Part shown: positions 24,412-33,321 of the stretch, piece by piece
Layout: each line of letters starts with the position of its first letter
Position numbering within the stretch: position 1 is the stretch's first letter
Assembly: GCA_001916965.1 (NCBI GenBank)
Contig: MNTL01000066.1
Coordinates: 1 to 41,486, forward strand
Source of the DNA: Roseburia sp. CAG:10041_57
GTDB taxonomy: Bacteria; Bacillota; Clostridia; Lachnospirales; Lachnospiraceae
Direction: 5' to 3'
Length of the DNA: 41,486 nucleotides
The notes under the pieces: generated by a model
Told to the model about the DNA's origin: nothing
What the model saw: only the letters and a program-made list of their open reading frames with translations
Databases searched by the model: none
Position numbers and translations under genes: made by a program

Positions 24412-24877
24412 AGAGATTCCCCTTGCTGTATTTGGCTTCAGCTTCGGTATTATGGTTGCCGGCGGTGTGTTTACAGTGTTGTTTGTAGTAGGCCTTATTC
24501 CCAGATTCGCAGGAAAGACAGATACTGCCAGATATGAGATATTTTATGAGGAATGTATCATAGCGGGATCAGTGGCAGGCTGTCTGTTCAGTGTATTCCA
24601 GTTCCCCTATAAGATAGGGCAGTACATGCAGAAGCTGCCCATGTGGGCATATCAGAGCCTGACAGTGACGGTACTGGTGATCATTGGGGTGTTCTCAGGA
24701 ATGTTTGTAGGCTGCCTTGCGCTTGCTATTGCAGAGATGCTGGATTCCATCCCCATATTAGCAAGAAGAATAGGCTTCCGCCATGGGCTTGGGATTGTAG
24801 TACTGGCGATAGCAGTGGGCAAGTTAGTAGGCTCGTTGTTATATTTCTGCATGAGAATCTTTGAAACTGCCCAGTAA
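24398..24877 (+). CDS. spoVAB: Stage V sporulation protein AB
   Basis: This protein of 159 residues has about four membrane helices and fits SpoVAB in position and pattern. It is a little longer than the B. subtilis version (141). I set the start at the TTG at 24398 because GGGAGGG lies about 8 bases upstream; another TTG at 24368 adds 10 residues without a good ribosome site. It overlaps the end of spoVAA by 14 bases. The rare TTG start and overlap suggest translational coupling. Confidence 0.85.
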   Translation: MTWIREIPLAVFGFSFGIMVAGGVFTVLFVVGLIPRFAGKTDTARYEIFYEECIIAGSVAGCLFSVFQFPYKIGQYMQKLPMWAYQSLTVTVLVIIGVFSGMFVGCLALAIAEMLDSIPILARRIGFRHGLGIVVLAIAVGKLVGSLLYFCMRIFETAQ

Positions 24878-24920
24878 TAGGAAAAGAGTACGAGAGAAGA
24901 AGGATAAAGGAGCATAAGAA

Positions 24921-26228
24921 ATGTCAGTCAATAAAATGTTTGCAAAATATGTATCACAGAATATTATGGGGATGATTGGAATATCCCTGTATATTCTGGC
25001 GGATACTTTCTTTATATCGAAGGCACAGGGGGCAGATGGAATCACGGCACTGAACCTGGTCCTTCCGCTGTACAGTCTGATCTTTGCCATCGGTTCCATG
25101 ATTGGCGTAGGCTCTGCCACACGTTTTAAGATATTGAGGGCAAAGGCAGATGTAGAAGCAGATACATATTTTACCAATGCGTTATTCTGGGCGTGTATAT
25201 GCAGTCTGCCCTTTATGCTGGCAGGCGGTATATGGGCTGACGGGATTATGGCACTGCTTGGGGCAGATGAGAGGATTATTGAGGTCGGAACCATCTATAC
25301 CAGGATATTTATGCTGTTTGCGCCTTTTTTCATGTGTAATTATGTGTTCAATGCCTTTGTAAGAAATGATGGAGCGCCTTCACTGGCAATGGCTGCGACC
25401 TTGTGCAGCAGCCTGTTCAATATTGTCATGGATTATGTGCTGATGTTCCCACTGAAGCTGGGGATGGCAGGTGCGGCACTGGCTACGGCAGTCTCACCGG
25501 TGGTAGGAATCCTGATCTGTAGTATGCATTTTGGGGCAAAAGGCAATACGATACGGTTCTGTCCGGTGAAGCCATCTATCCGCAGGCTGGCATTGTCCTG
25601 TCAGCTGGGCGTAGCGGCTTTTGTAGGAGAGATATCATCTGGTGTGACGACAGCAGTATTTAATATGCTGATTCTGGGACTGGCTGGTAATGTAGGAGTG
25701 GCAGCTTATGGAGTGGTTGCCAATACTGCACTGGTAGCAGTAGCTGTATTCAATGGAATCTCCCAGGGATGTCAGCCGATTCTCAGTGAATTCTATGGAA
25801 AAGGCGATAAGAAAGCTACTACAAGGGTATTACGTCTTGGTATCATACTGGCATTGATTATGGCAGCAGCGATCATTCTGGGAATTATGGCAGGTGCAGA
25901 AGGTATCGTAGCAATCTTTAATGGAGAGCAGGATGCACAGCTGGCATCTTATGCAGTGCCAGGCATTAAGCTGTATTTTATCGGATTTTTATTTGCAGGC
26001 ATCAATATAGTAGGAACCGGATTTTTAAGTGCAACGGAGAAGGCTGGATGGGCTTTTGCCGCATCCATTTTGAGAGGGTTTATAGCAATCAGCGTCTGTG
26101 CAGTAGTCATGTCCATGTGCTTTGGCATGGTGGGTGTGTGGCTGGCTTTTCCAGTGGCAGAACTGCTTACGGTACTTGTAACAGGACGAGGCTTATATGG
26201 TTCTCTAAAAGACGCAAAAGGTGTATAA
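24921..26228 (+). CDS. MATE-family multidrug/efflux transporter
   Basis: The 435-residue protein has about twelve membrane helices in two similar halves, typical of MATE (NorM/DinF-type) exporters driven by Na+ or H+. The start 'MSVNKMFAKYVSQNIMGMIG' and 'LYILADTFFISKAQGADGI' are characteristic. The substrate is not predictable. It sits between spoVAB and spoVAC, a place where B. subtilis has no gene. Confidence 0.9.
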   Translation: MSVNKMFAKYVSQNIMGMIGISLYILADTFFISKAQGADGITALNLVLPLYSLIFAIGSMIGVGSATRFKILRAKADVEADTYFTNALFWACICSLPFMLAGGIWADGIMALLGADERIIEVGTIYTRIFMLFAPFFMCNYVFNAFVRNDGAPSLAMAATLCSSLFNIVMDYVLMFPLKLGMAGAALATAVSPVVGILICSMHFGAKGNTIRFCPVKPSIRRLALSCQLGVAAFVGEISSGVTTAVFNMLILGLAGNVGVAAYGVVANTALVAVAVFNGISQGCQPILSEFYGKGDKKATTRVLRLGIILALIMAAAIILGIMAGAEGIVAIFNGEQDAQLASYAVPGIKLYFIGFLFAGINIVGTGFLSATEKAGWAFAASILRGFIAISVCAVVMSMCFGMVGVWLAFPVAELLTVLVTGRGLYGSLKDAKGV

Positions 26229-26283
26229 TATATAAGAAACAGGGGATAACTATGACTAAAACCGAATATAAAGAGGATAAGTC

Positions 26284-26742
26284 ATGGATAAAAAGGTAAA
26301 AGAATTTCAGGATTATGTAGAACAGATCTCACCAAAGACGAATCTGTGGTTGCAGATGGGAAAAGCATTTGTTATGGGAGGTGTGATCTGCTGTATTGGA
26401 CAGTTCATTGTAAATATGGCAATGAACCAGTTCGGACTGGATAAGGATCTGGCGGCAAGCTGGTGCTCCATGCTGTTGATTCTGCTCAGTGCGGTGCTTA
26501 CAGGATTTAATCTCTATGGAGGTCTTGTAAAATGGGGCGGTGCAGGTGCACTGGTGCCGATTACCGGATTTGCCAATTCTGTGGTGGCATCTGCCATTGA
26601 GTATAAGACGGAAGGACAGGTATTTGGTATCGGATGTAAAATATTCACCATTGCAGGGCCGGTTATTCTGTATGGAATCTTTACAAGCTGGGTATTGGGA
26701 TTGATTTACTGGATATTGGGATTATGTGGAATTAGGCTATAG
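26284..26742 (+). CDS. spoVAC: Stage V sporulation protein AC
   Basis: This 152-residue membrane protein has the SpoVAC/SpoVAE fold, with about four or five helices ('VMGGVICCIGQFIVNMAMN', 'GAGALVPITGFANSVVASAI'). The length fits SpoVAC (about 150), whereas SpoVAE is about 116. SpoVAC acts as a mechanosensitive channel component for dipicolinic acid movement. The AGAGGA ribosome site overlaps a 15-codon ORF ending within the gene. spoVAD and spoVAE do not follow. Confidence 0.87.
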   Translation: MDKKVKEFQDYVEQISPKTNLWLQMGKAFVMGGVICCIGQFIVNMAMNQFGLDKDLAASWCSMLLILLSAVLTGFNLYGGLVKWGGAGALVPITGFANSVVASAIEYKTEGQVFGIGCKIFTIAGPVILYGIFTSWVLGLIYWILGLCGIRL

Positions 26743-26769
26743 CATAGCGAAGGCTATGGGGAGGTACAG

Positions 26770-27744
26770 ATGAGGAATTGTCAGGAGATTTATTTTATCG
26801 TAAATGAGGGCGCACGCACCGGAAGGGCAGCAGAAGTATGGAAGCAGGTGCGTGGGCTTCTGAAAGAAAAAGGAATTGCATACAAGGCGTATGAGACGAA
26901 GCATAAGGGACATGCTACCAGCCTTGCCGCGCATATTGCAGCCTTGCCACAGGATGTGATCTATCTGGTCGTCCTGGGCGGTGATGGCACAGTAAATGAA
27001 GTATTAAATGGCATTACGGATTTTGATAAGGTGAGATTGGGTGTGATACCCACAGGCTCCGGTAATGATTTTGGACGGGGAATCGGATTGCCCAAAGATC
27101 CACAGACCGCTCTGGAGAATATCTTATCCTGCATAGAACAGGAACAGCAGACAGGAAAAGCACCAGAGAGAATTGACCTGGGGCAGGTAAGCTGGCCCGG
27201 AGCAGATACTCCTAGAATCTTTGGAATCAGTGCAGGCGCAGGACTGGATGCGATTGTGTGTAAAAAGGCATTACAATCAGGATTAAAGAAGTTTTTAAAT
27301 AAGATTCATCTGGGCAAGCTCACATACCTGTTACTGACAGTGCAGACACTCTTTACCATGGATACGGCACAGGTCACATATACATATTATGGAAAAGAGC
27401 AACAGGAGCAGACAGTAGATAAGAATAAAGTAATCTTTACTGCGGTCATGAACCTGAGAGCAGAGGGTGGTGGAGTTCCTATGGCGCCGCAAGCCTCTTA
27501 TACGGACGGGTTATTGTCTGTGTGCAGTGCTTGTGGGATTCCAAAGTGGCGCACTTTCCTGTGTCTGCCTTTTCTCGTAGCAGCCAGACATGAGAAAATC
27601 AAAGGCTTCGACGTAGAGAATGTGCAGCGCATGGAGCTTGCCATGAGTGAGCCCATGGTGCTGCACGCAGACGGAGAATATCTGGGAGATGTAACACAGG
27701 CAAGCTTTGAGTGTCTGCACCATAAATTAATATTATTACAGTGA
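26770..27744 (+). CDS. Diacylglycerol kinase-type lipid kinase (YegS/DagK family)
   Basis: The 324-residue enzyme has a diacylglycerol kinase catalytic domain: GGDGTVNEVLNG (nucleotide site, about residues 73-84) and 'GVIPTGSGNDFGRGIG' follow in order, with a C-terminal beta domain ending 'LHADGEY'. It would phosphorylate a membrane lipid at the cytoplasmic face. The gene lies 27 bases after spoVAC, so it probably shares its transcript. Confidence 0.92.
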   Translation: MRNCQEIYFIVNEGARTGRAAEVWKQVRGLLKEKGIAYKAYETKHKGHATSLAAHIAALPQDVIYLVVLGGDGTVNEVLNGITDFDKVRLGVIPTGSGNDFGRGIGLPKDPQTALENILSCIEQEQQTGKAPERIDLGQVSWPGADTPRIFGISAGAGLDAIVCKKALQSGLKKFLNKIHLGKLTYLLLTVQTLFTMDTAQVTYTYYGKEQQEQTVDKNKVIFTAVMNLRAEGGGVPMAPQASYTDGLLSVCSACGIPKWRTFLCLPFLVAARHEKIKGFDVENVQRMELAMSEPMVLHADGEYLGDVTQASFECLHHKLILLQ

Positions 27745-27848
27745 TTATTAATCTGATTTTAATCTTTTCTGCATTTTTCTTTTAAAGAGTTGGGATATGA
27801 TAACATCATCAACAACAAAGAAAAAAGAGAAAAAGAGAGGATAAAGAA

Positions 27849-28397
27849 ATGGACAATTTTGAAAAGGTTGAAAAATTAAGGGAACATGCAAATGTTACGT
27901 ATGAGGAAGCCAAGGAAGCATTGGAGAACAGTAACTGGGATATACTGGATGCCATGATTTATCTGGAGAAGAACGGTAAGACCAGGGAATCTCAAAGGGC
28001 AGAATATTCCACGAAGACAGAGAGATGTGTCGGTGAAGTTATAGATGATGGAAAAGAGGAACGCAGGAGCAATTTCAAGGATTCCATGCATCGATTCGCC
28101 AAATGGTGCAGTCATATTCTGGACATGGGCAATTCCAACAGCTTCTGTGTAGAGAAAGACGACAAGGAAATATTCAGAATTCCAATCACTGTACTGGTAT
28201 TGCTTCTGCTCTTCGCATTCTGGGTAGTACTTCCACTGCTTATCATTGGATTATTCCTGAATATGCGATATCATTTTCAGGGACCGGACATGCATGCAGT
28301 AGATTTGGATATTAATAAGGCAATGGATTCAGCAGCGGAAACAGCAGAGAATATTAAGAACGGATTCAGTCAGGCAGTATCTAAGGACGAGAAGTAA
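27849..28397 (+). CDS. UBA-like / DUF4342-like membrane protein
   Basis: This 182-residue protein starts with a UBA/EF-Ts N-terminal-like three-helix domain (about 3-42: 'KVEKLREHANVTYEEAKEAL' and 'NSNWDILDAMIYLEKNG'), then a Cys-containing linker and a hydrophobic DUF4342-like region with one or two membrane helices (about 113-140). The C-terminal 40 residues are acidic and helical. Proteins of this kind are often found next to two-component or stress genes; the function is unknown. A terminator follows. Confidence 0.75.
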   Translation: MDNFEKVEKLREHANVTYEEAKEALENSNWDILDAMIYLEKNGKTRESQRAEYSTKTERCVGEVIDDGKEERRSNFKDSMHRFAKWCSHILDMGNSNSFCVEKDDKEIFRIPITVLVLLLLFAFWVVLPLLIIGLFLNMRYHFQGPDMHAVDLDINKAMDSAAETAENIKNGFSQAVSKDEK

Positions 28398-28409
28398 ATA
28401 AAAGGGCAA

Positions 28410-28436
28410 AAGGCGCAGGGACTGCGCCTTCTTTGC
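28410..28436 (+). terminator. Rho-independent terminator
   Basis: A perfect 9-bp GC-rich stem (AAGGCGCAG / CTGCGCCTT, 3-base loop) is followed by a broken T-run (CTTTG). It separates the UBA-like gene from the two-component system. Confidence 0.75.
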
Positions 28437-28459
28437 ATACTGAAAGGTTTGGTTCATAT

Positions 28460-29149
28460 ATGGATAACAGAATTTTGATCGTAGAGGATGAAGAAAAGAT
28501 TGCCAGATTCCTGGAGCTGGAGCTTCGGCATGAGGGCTATGAAGCAGATAAGGCATCCAATGGCAGGGAGGGACTGGATAAGGCACTGACAGGACAGTAT
28601 GCACTGATGGTACTGGATGTCATGCTTCCTGAATTAAATGGTTTTGAAGTGCTGCGCAGACTTCGTAAAAATTCTGACATGCCTGTCATTATGTTAACTG
28701 CAAGAGATACTGTCATGGATAAGGTGGCAGGTCTGGATGGTGGTGCAGACGACTATATGACCAAGCCTTTTGCCATAGAAGAACTGTTGGCGAGAATCCG
28801 CCTGGCACTGAAGAAGAGGAAGAATACAGGAGTCATACAAAAAGGAAGCCAGTTGACATGTAAGGGACTGAATATGGATGTACAACGATACGAAGTTACC
28901 TATGGAGAGGACAGAATTGAACTTACCCACAGGGAGTTCGAGCTGCTTCGTGTATTGTTGGAGAATAAGAATATCGTCATTTCCAGAGAAACACTGCTGG
29001 AGAAGGTATGTGGATATGATTATCTGGGAGAGACAAATATTATAGACGTATATGTGCGGTATCTGCGCAGTAAGCTGGATGATGTGTATCAGGTGAAATG
29101 GATACAGACAGTGCGTGGTGTAGGATATGTAATCAGAGATGATGAGTGA
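28460..29149 (+). CDS. OmpR/PhoB-family response regulator
   Basis: This 229-residue protein has a receiver domain with acidic pocket Glu9/Asp10, phosphoacceptor Asp53 ('LDVMLPELNG') and Lys102 ('MTKPF'), followed by an OmpR-type winged helix ('LTHREFELLRVLLENK', 'DVYVRYLRSKLDD', 'IQTVRGVGY'). The start at 28460 follows AAAGG; an upstream in-frame ATG at 28433 lies within the terminator. It is followed by its kinase. The target genes are unknown. Confidence 0.95.
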   Translation: MDNRILIVEDEEKIARFLELELRHEGYEADKASNGREGLDKALTGQYALMVLDVMLPELNGFEVLRRLRKNSDMPVIMLTARDTVMDKVAGLDGGADDYMTKPFAIEELLARIRLALKKRKNTGVIQKGSQLTCKGLNMDVQRYEVTYGEDRIELTHREFELLRVLLENKNIVISRETLLEKVCGYDYLGETNIIDVYVRYLRSKLDDVYQVKWIQTVRGVGYVIRDDE

Positions 29150-29157
29150 GGATATCC

Positions 29158-30456
29158 ATGAATGAGAGGAAAGAAGAGAAGAGAGTAACATCCATAGCAA
29201 GGAAGATCAATCTGCAGAATGTAGGCTCTATGCTGTTAGCATATCTGTGGGTGGATATACTGGTCTGCATTGTGCTGGCAGCGGTGATGATCTATGGACT
29301 GGATGTACAGCTGGCAGGACGATTCGATATTACATATGCAAGAAAGCTTATGATAGAGACTTCTGTCTGGGATATGGTCTATCAGGTAGGACATAAAGGA
29401 AGCAGCGTCTATTATCTGGTAGAGATAGGTCCATGGCTGATATGGTTCATGATAGGCGGATGCGTCGTCCTGGTCTGGGAACTGGTGGAGATTATCAAGA
29501 AACTGATGCGAGGTACGTATTCTGTACGTAGAGAGCTTCGCCCTTTAAATGAGCTTGCAGCGAAGGCACAGGAACTGAGTGAAATGTCTTTTGATGAATC
29601 TGCCTTTGATGAGAGCAAATATCATGATCTGGAGGATGCCATCAGCAGCCTTAAAGTAGAAAGGGAAGATGCAAAGATCCAGATGCATGACAAAGATCTG
29701 GCTGGTATTGAGAATGCACTGAATGATCTGTTGGAACGTATGCGTGCTTCTTATAAGCAGCAGGTACAGTTTGTATCAGATGCTTCCCATGAGCTGCGTA
29801 CACCAATCGCAGTTATTCAGGGATATGTCAATATGCTGGACCGCTGGGGAAAGGACGATCAGGCAATACTGACAGAGTCCATTGAAGCAATTAAGAATGA
29901 GTCAGAGCATATGCAGAAGCTCGTGGAACAGCTTCTATTCCTGGCAAGGGGAGACTCCAACCGTCAGACACTGGATATGAAGTCATGCAGTCTTAACGAT
30001 ATCATGAGAGAAGTCTATGAGGAATCTGTCATGATTGATGAGAAACATCACTACCGTTATGAGGAAAAAGGCAATGGCTACGTATGGGCTGATACAGACA
30101 TGTTGAAGCAGTCTGCCAGAATTCTGATTGACAATGCGGCAAAATATACGCCACAGGGAGAAGACATAGTAATTCGTGTGGGGCTGCTTACTGATGATAA
30201 AGTAACCAATGCCCCTTTCTATGAGATACAGGATAATGGAATTGGCATGGCACAAAAGGATGTGGAGCATGCCTTTGACAGATTCTACCGTGCAGATGCG
30301 GTACGCAACAGTAAGACTGGAGGAACGGGGCTTGGACTGTCTATTGCCAGGTGGATTATTGAGAAACACCATGGTTATGCCCAGATTGTAAGCAGAGAGG
30401 GACTGGGTACGAGATTTACAATTATTTTGCCGCAGAATCCCCAAATGGGGAGTTGA
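29158..30456 (+). CDS. Sensor histidine kinase
   Basis: This 432-residue kinase has two membrane helices (about 24-46 and 88-112) around a short extracellular loop, a linker resembling HAMP, a HisKA domain with His211 ('SHELRTP') and a HATPase_c domain with N-box 'DNAAKYTP', 'DNGIGMA' and 'GGTGLGLSIA'. It is the partner of the response regulator; the start at 29158 follows GAGTGAGG, and a GTG 12 bases upstream overlaps the regulator stop. The small sensor loop suggests detection within the membrane or envelope. Confidence 0.94.
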   Translation: MNERKEEKRVTSIARKINLQNVGSMLLAYLWVDILVCIVLAAVMIYGLDVQLAGRFDITYARKLMIETSVWDMVYQVGHKGSSVYYLVEIGPWLIWFMIGGCVVLVWELVEIIKKLMRGTYSVRRELRPLNELAAKAQELSEMSFDESAFDESKYHDLEDAISSLKVEREDAKIQMHDKDLAGIENALNDLLERMRASYKQQVQFVSDASHELRTPIAVIQGYVNMLDRWGKDDQAILTESIEAIKNESEHMQKLVEQLLFLARGDSNRQTLDMKSCSLNDIMREVYEESVMIDEKHHYRYEEKGNGYVWADTDMLKQSARILIDNAAKYTPQGEDIVIRVGLLTDDKVTNAPFYEIQDNGIGMAQKDVEHAFDRFYRADAVRNSKTGGTGLGLSIARWIIEKHHGYAQIVSREGLGTRFTIILPQNPQMGS

Positions 30457-30480
30457 AATTGGTGTATTTCATGATACACT
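30453..30480 (+). promoter_or_regulatory. Promoter of the GH3 gene
   Basis: TTGAAA (30453-30458) and TACACT (30475-30480) are separated by 16 bases, beginning inside the stop codon of the kinase gene. This gives the GH3 gene a possible separate promoter. Confidence 0.5.
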
Positions 30481-30521
30481 AAAGATATACGACAGGGGAG
30501 AACAAAAAGGAGGAATCAGGA

Positions 30522-32951
30522 ATGAATCGTAAATGGGCGAGAGTCAATTACCAGCCAGGAGTAGGCTTGGGAGAAAATGGCGCAAGAGTCACAGCAGACA
30601 AGGAACATATCACTTTGTCAAAGGACGCTGCCAAGGAAGGCATGGTATTGTTAAAAAACGAGCAGCATGTACTGCCATTACAGACAGGAGCTAAAGTTGC
30701 ACTCTTTGGCAAGGCAACCTTTGATTATGTAAAAGGTGGCGGCGGCAGCGGTGATGTTACAGTTGCCTATACCAGAAATCTCTATGAAGGGATCAAGGCT
30801 TTAAAGGGAAAGATCAGTGTATATGAAGAACTGGCTGACTTCTATCGTGAGAATGTGAAGGAACAGTACAAGGCAGGCAGAGTACCGGGCATGACCATAG
30901 AACCACAGGTTCCACAGGAGCTGTTACAGAAAGCAAAAGCATATACTGACACAGCTGTCATTTCTATCTGCCGATTCTCAGGTGAAGGCTGGGACAGAAA
31001 GAGTATTGTAGAGACAGAGAATAAGAATATCTGGGCAAGCGAGGAAGAAATGGCACGCCGCAGCGCGGAGATTTTTGAAGATGGTGACTTTTATCTGACT
31101 CATGCAGAGCAGGAAATGGTGAATACGGTAAAGCAGAATTTTGCCAGGGTCATTGTTGTTATGAATGTAGGCGGTATGGTAGATACTTCATGGTTCCATG
31201 ATGATGCACAGATACAGAGTGTGTTAATGGCATGGCAGGGCGGTATGGAAGGTGGTCTTGCTACAGCAGAGTTACTTGCAGGAGAGGGCAATCCCAGTGG
31301 TAAGCTTTCTGATACCTTTGCCAGAGAATTAAATGACTATCCGTCTACTTATAATTTCCATGAGTCAGAGAAGTATGTAGAATATACAGATGATATTTAT
31401 GTTGGATACCGCTATTTCGAGACGATACCGGGAGCAAAGGAGAAGGTCAATTATCCGTTTGGCTTTGGTTTATCCTACACACAGTTCACATTGGGCGAGA
31501 GCCAGATCAGCATAGAAGGGGATCAGATCCGGTGCATGGTATCTGTGACGAATACAGGAGCTATGGCTGGTAAGGAAGTCGTACAGGCATATTATGGTGC
31601 ACCACAGGGCAGGCTTGGTAAGGCAGCCAGAGTACTGTGTGCTTTTGCCAAGACAAGACTGTTACAGCCTGGAGAGACACAGCTTATGACACTGTGCTGG
31701 AAGATTGCAGATATGGCATCCTATGATGATTGTGGTAAGGTCTGCAAGTCTGCGTATGTACTGGAACAGGGAGAATACAGATTCTATATTGGTACATCTG
31801 TGAGAGATGCAGTGGAGAATGCAACCGTGTATACAGCGGCAAAAGACATCGTGACACAGCAGCTTACTTCTCGTCTGGCACCCACATCTTTGACAAAACG
31901 TATGCTGGCAGACGGTACTTATGAAGAACTGGAAACAACAGAACCGGTAGATACAGATGCCAATGAGCTGGAGAAGATGACGACAGAGGAAATGGAAGCC
32001 TTTGCGCCAAAGACAGAAGGACGGGCAAGATGGCGCTTATGGGGAGATAAGACACCGGATAAGCAGCATCATTTCCTGATAGAAGCTGCAGAGGGTAAGA
32101 TTACATTAGAGGAGTTCATGGCACAATTATCTGATGAGCAGTTAGCAGAATTATTAGGTGGACAGCCTAATACTGGTGTTGCCAATACCTTTGGCTTTGG
32201 TAATCTTCCTGATTATGGCGTACCGAATATCATGACTGCGGATGGCCCGGCAGGACTTCGTATCAGCCCGGAATGTGGTGTATGCACGACAGCATGGCCC
32301 TGCTCTACCCTGATTGCCTGCACCTGGAATCCGGAAGTGGCACAGCAGGTAGGTGCTGCCGGAGGTGCAGAAGTAAAAGAGAATAATATTGCAGTATGGC
32401 TGACACCGGCTGTAAATATCCATAGAAGTCCTCTGTGCGGACGTAACTTTGAGTATTATTCAGAAGATCCTTATCTGACCGGTAAAATGGCGTCTGCCAT
32501 GGTCAAGGGTATTCAGAGTAATCATGTTGGTGCAACAGTGAAGCATTTTGCATTGAATAATAAAGAAACGAACCGTAAGAACAGTGATTCCAGAGCATCA
32601 GAGAGAGCGATTCGTGAGATTTATCTGAAAGCCTTTGAAATCATTGTAAAAGAAGCAAATCCATGGGCTATCATGTCTTCTTATAATATTGTAAATGGCA
32701 GAAGAACCTCAGAGAATCATGAATTACTGACAGATGTACTTCGTGGTGAATGGGGATTTGAAGGTGCTGTTACGACTGACTGGTGGACCAACGGGGAACA
32801 TTATAAGGAAGTGGCAGCAGGCAATGATATCAAGATGGCAACCGGATTCCCAGAGAGATTGATGGAAGCCTTACATAAGGGTATCATCACAAGAGCAGAG
32901 CTTGAAACCTCTGCTAAGAGAGTACTGAACCTGATATTGAAAGTTGATTAA
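30522..32951 (+). CDS. GH3 beta-glucosidase-type glycosidase with permuted domain order
   Basis: The 809-residue enzyme has a GH3 catalytic machinery in the reverse order. The GH3 C-terminal alpha/beta domain comes first (about 40-260: 'EGMVLLKNEQHVLPLQTGAK', 'GGGGSGDV'), then a Fn3-like part ('GKEVVQAYYGA', about 360), a linker, and last the TIM-barrel domain (about 540-809) with 'VKHFALNNKE' and the nucleophile Asp753 in VTTDWW. This order is known for beta-glucosidases of Ruminococcus albus and Butyrivibrio fibrisolvens. No signal peptide is present, so it acts inside the cell on imported beta-linked oligosaccharides. Confidence 0.9.
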   Translation: MNRKWARVNYQPGVGLGENGARVTADKEHITLSKDAAKEGMVLLKNEQHVLPLQTGAKVALFGKATFDYVKGGGGSGDVTVAYTRNLYEGIKALKGKISVYEELADFYRENVKEQYKAGRVPGMTIEPQVPQELLQKAKAYTDTAVISICRFSGEGWDRKSIVETENKNIWASEEEMARRSAEIFEDGDFYLTHAEQEMVNTVKQNFARVIVVMNVGGMVDTSWFHDDAQIQSVLMAWQGGMEGGLATAELLAGEGNPSGKLSDTFARELNDYPSTYNFHESEKYVEYTDDIYVGYRYFETIPGAKEKVNYPFGFGLSYTQFTLGESQISIEGDQIRCMVSVTNTGAMAGKEVVQAYYGAPQGRLGKAARVLCAFAKTRLLQPGETQLMTLCWKIADMASYDDCGKVCKSAYVLEQGEYRFYIGTSVRDAVENATVYTAAKDIVTQQLTSRLAPTSLTKRMLADGTYEELETTEPVDTDANELEKMTTEEMEAFAPKTEGRARWRLWGDKTPDKQHHFLIEAAEGKITLEEFMAQLSDEQLAELLGGQPNTGVANTFGFGNLPDYGVPNIMTADGPAGLRISPECGVCTTAWPCSTLIACTWNPEVAQQVGAAGGAEVKENNIAVWLTPAVNIHRSPLCGRNFEYYSEDPYLTGKMASAMVKGIQSNHVGATVKHFALNNKETNRKNSDSRASERAIREIYLKAFEIIVKEANPWAIMSSYNIVNGRRTSENHELLTDVLRGEWGFEGAVTTDWWTNGEHYKEVAAGNDIKMATGFPERLMEALHKGIITRAELETSAKRVLNLILKVD

Positions 32952-32960
32952 AGGTAATCA

Positions 32961-32996
32961 AAAAGGAAGCTTTCCATTTGGAGAGCTTCCTTTTGT
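32961..32996. terminator. Bidirectional terminator after the GH3 gene
   Basis: An 11-bp stem (AAAAGGAAGCT / AGCTTCCTTTT, 32961-32971 with 32984-32994) has an A-rich and a T-rich side. It lies between convergent genes. Confidence 0.85.
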
Positions 32997-33006
32997 TATA
33001 CGAAGA

Positions 33007-33309
33007 CTAGATTTCATAATCCATGCAGATACGAACCTTGGTATAGGGTCTGACTTTACCGTCAGCAACCTTTACATGTTCCGGGTGTACTGCATAATTC
33101 TTCAATGCTTCTGCATCTGTAAAAGTTGTATCCAGCATCACATCTGCATTGGAAGAGGGGAGGCAGTCAATATTGACATGAATATCAGTTAATCCCTCAA
33201 TTTTGCCTTTTAATCCTTCCAGACCAGCCTTGATGCCAGCTTTGACCTCTGCCTTTTGTTCAGTGGTCAACTCATCTTTTAACTGCCATAATATAATATG
33301 CTTAACCAT
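33007..33309 (-). CDS. Dabb-family protein (stress-responsive A/B barrel)
   Basis: This 100-residue protein is a Dabb dimeric alpha/beta barrel, starting 'MVKHIILWQLKDELTTEQK' and ending in 'RPYTKVRICMDYEI'. Family members are small dimers linked to stress or small-molecule chemistry; the role here is unknown. It follows asnA by 12 bases on the same strand and probably shares its transcript. Confidence 0.88.
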   Translation of the reverse strand: MVKHIILWQLKDELTTEQKAEVKAGIKAGLEGLKGKIEGLTDIHVNIDCLPSSNADVMLDTTFTDAEALKNYAVHPEHVKVADGKVRPYTKVRICMDYEI

Positions 33310-33321
33310 GTATATCGACTC

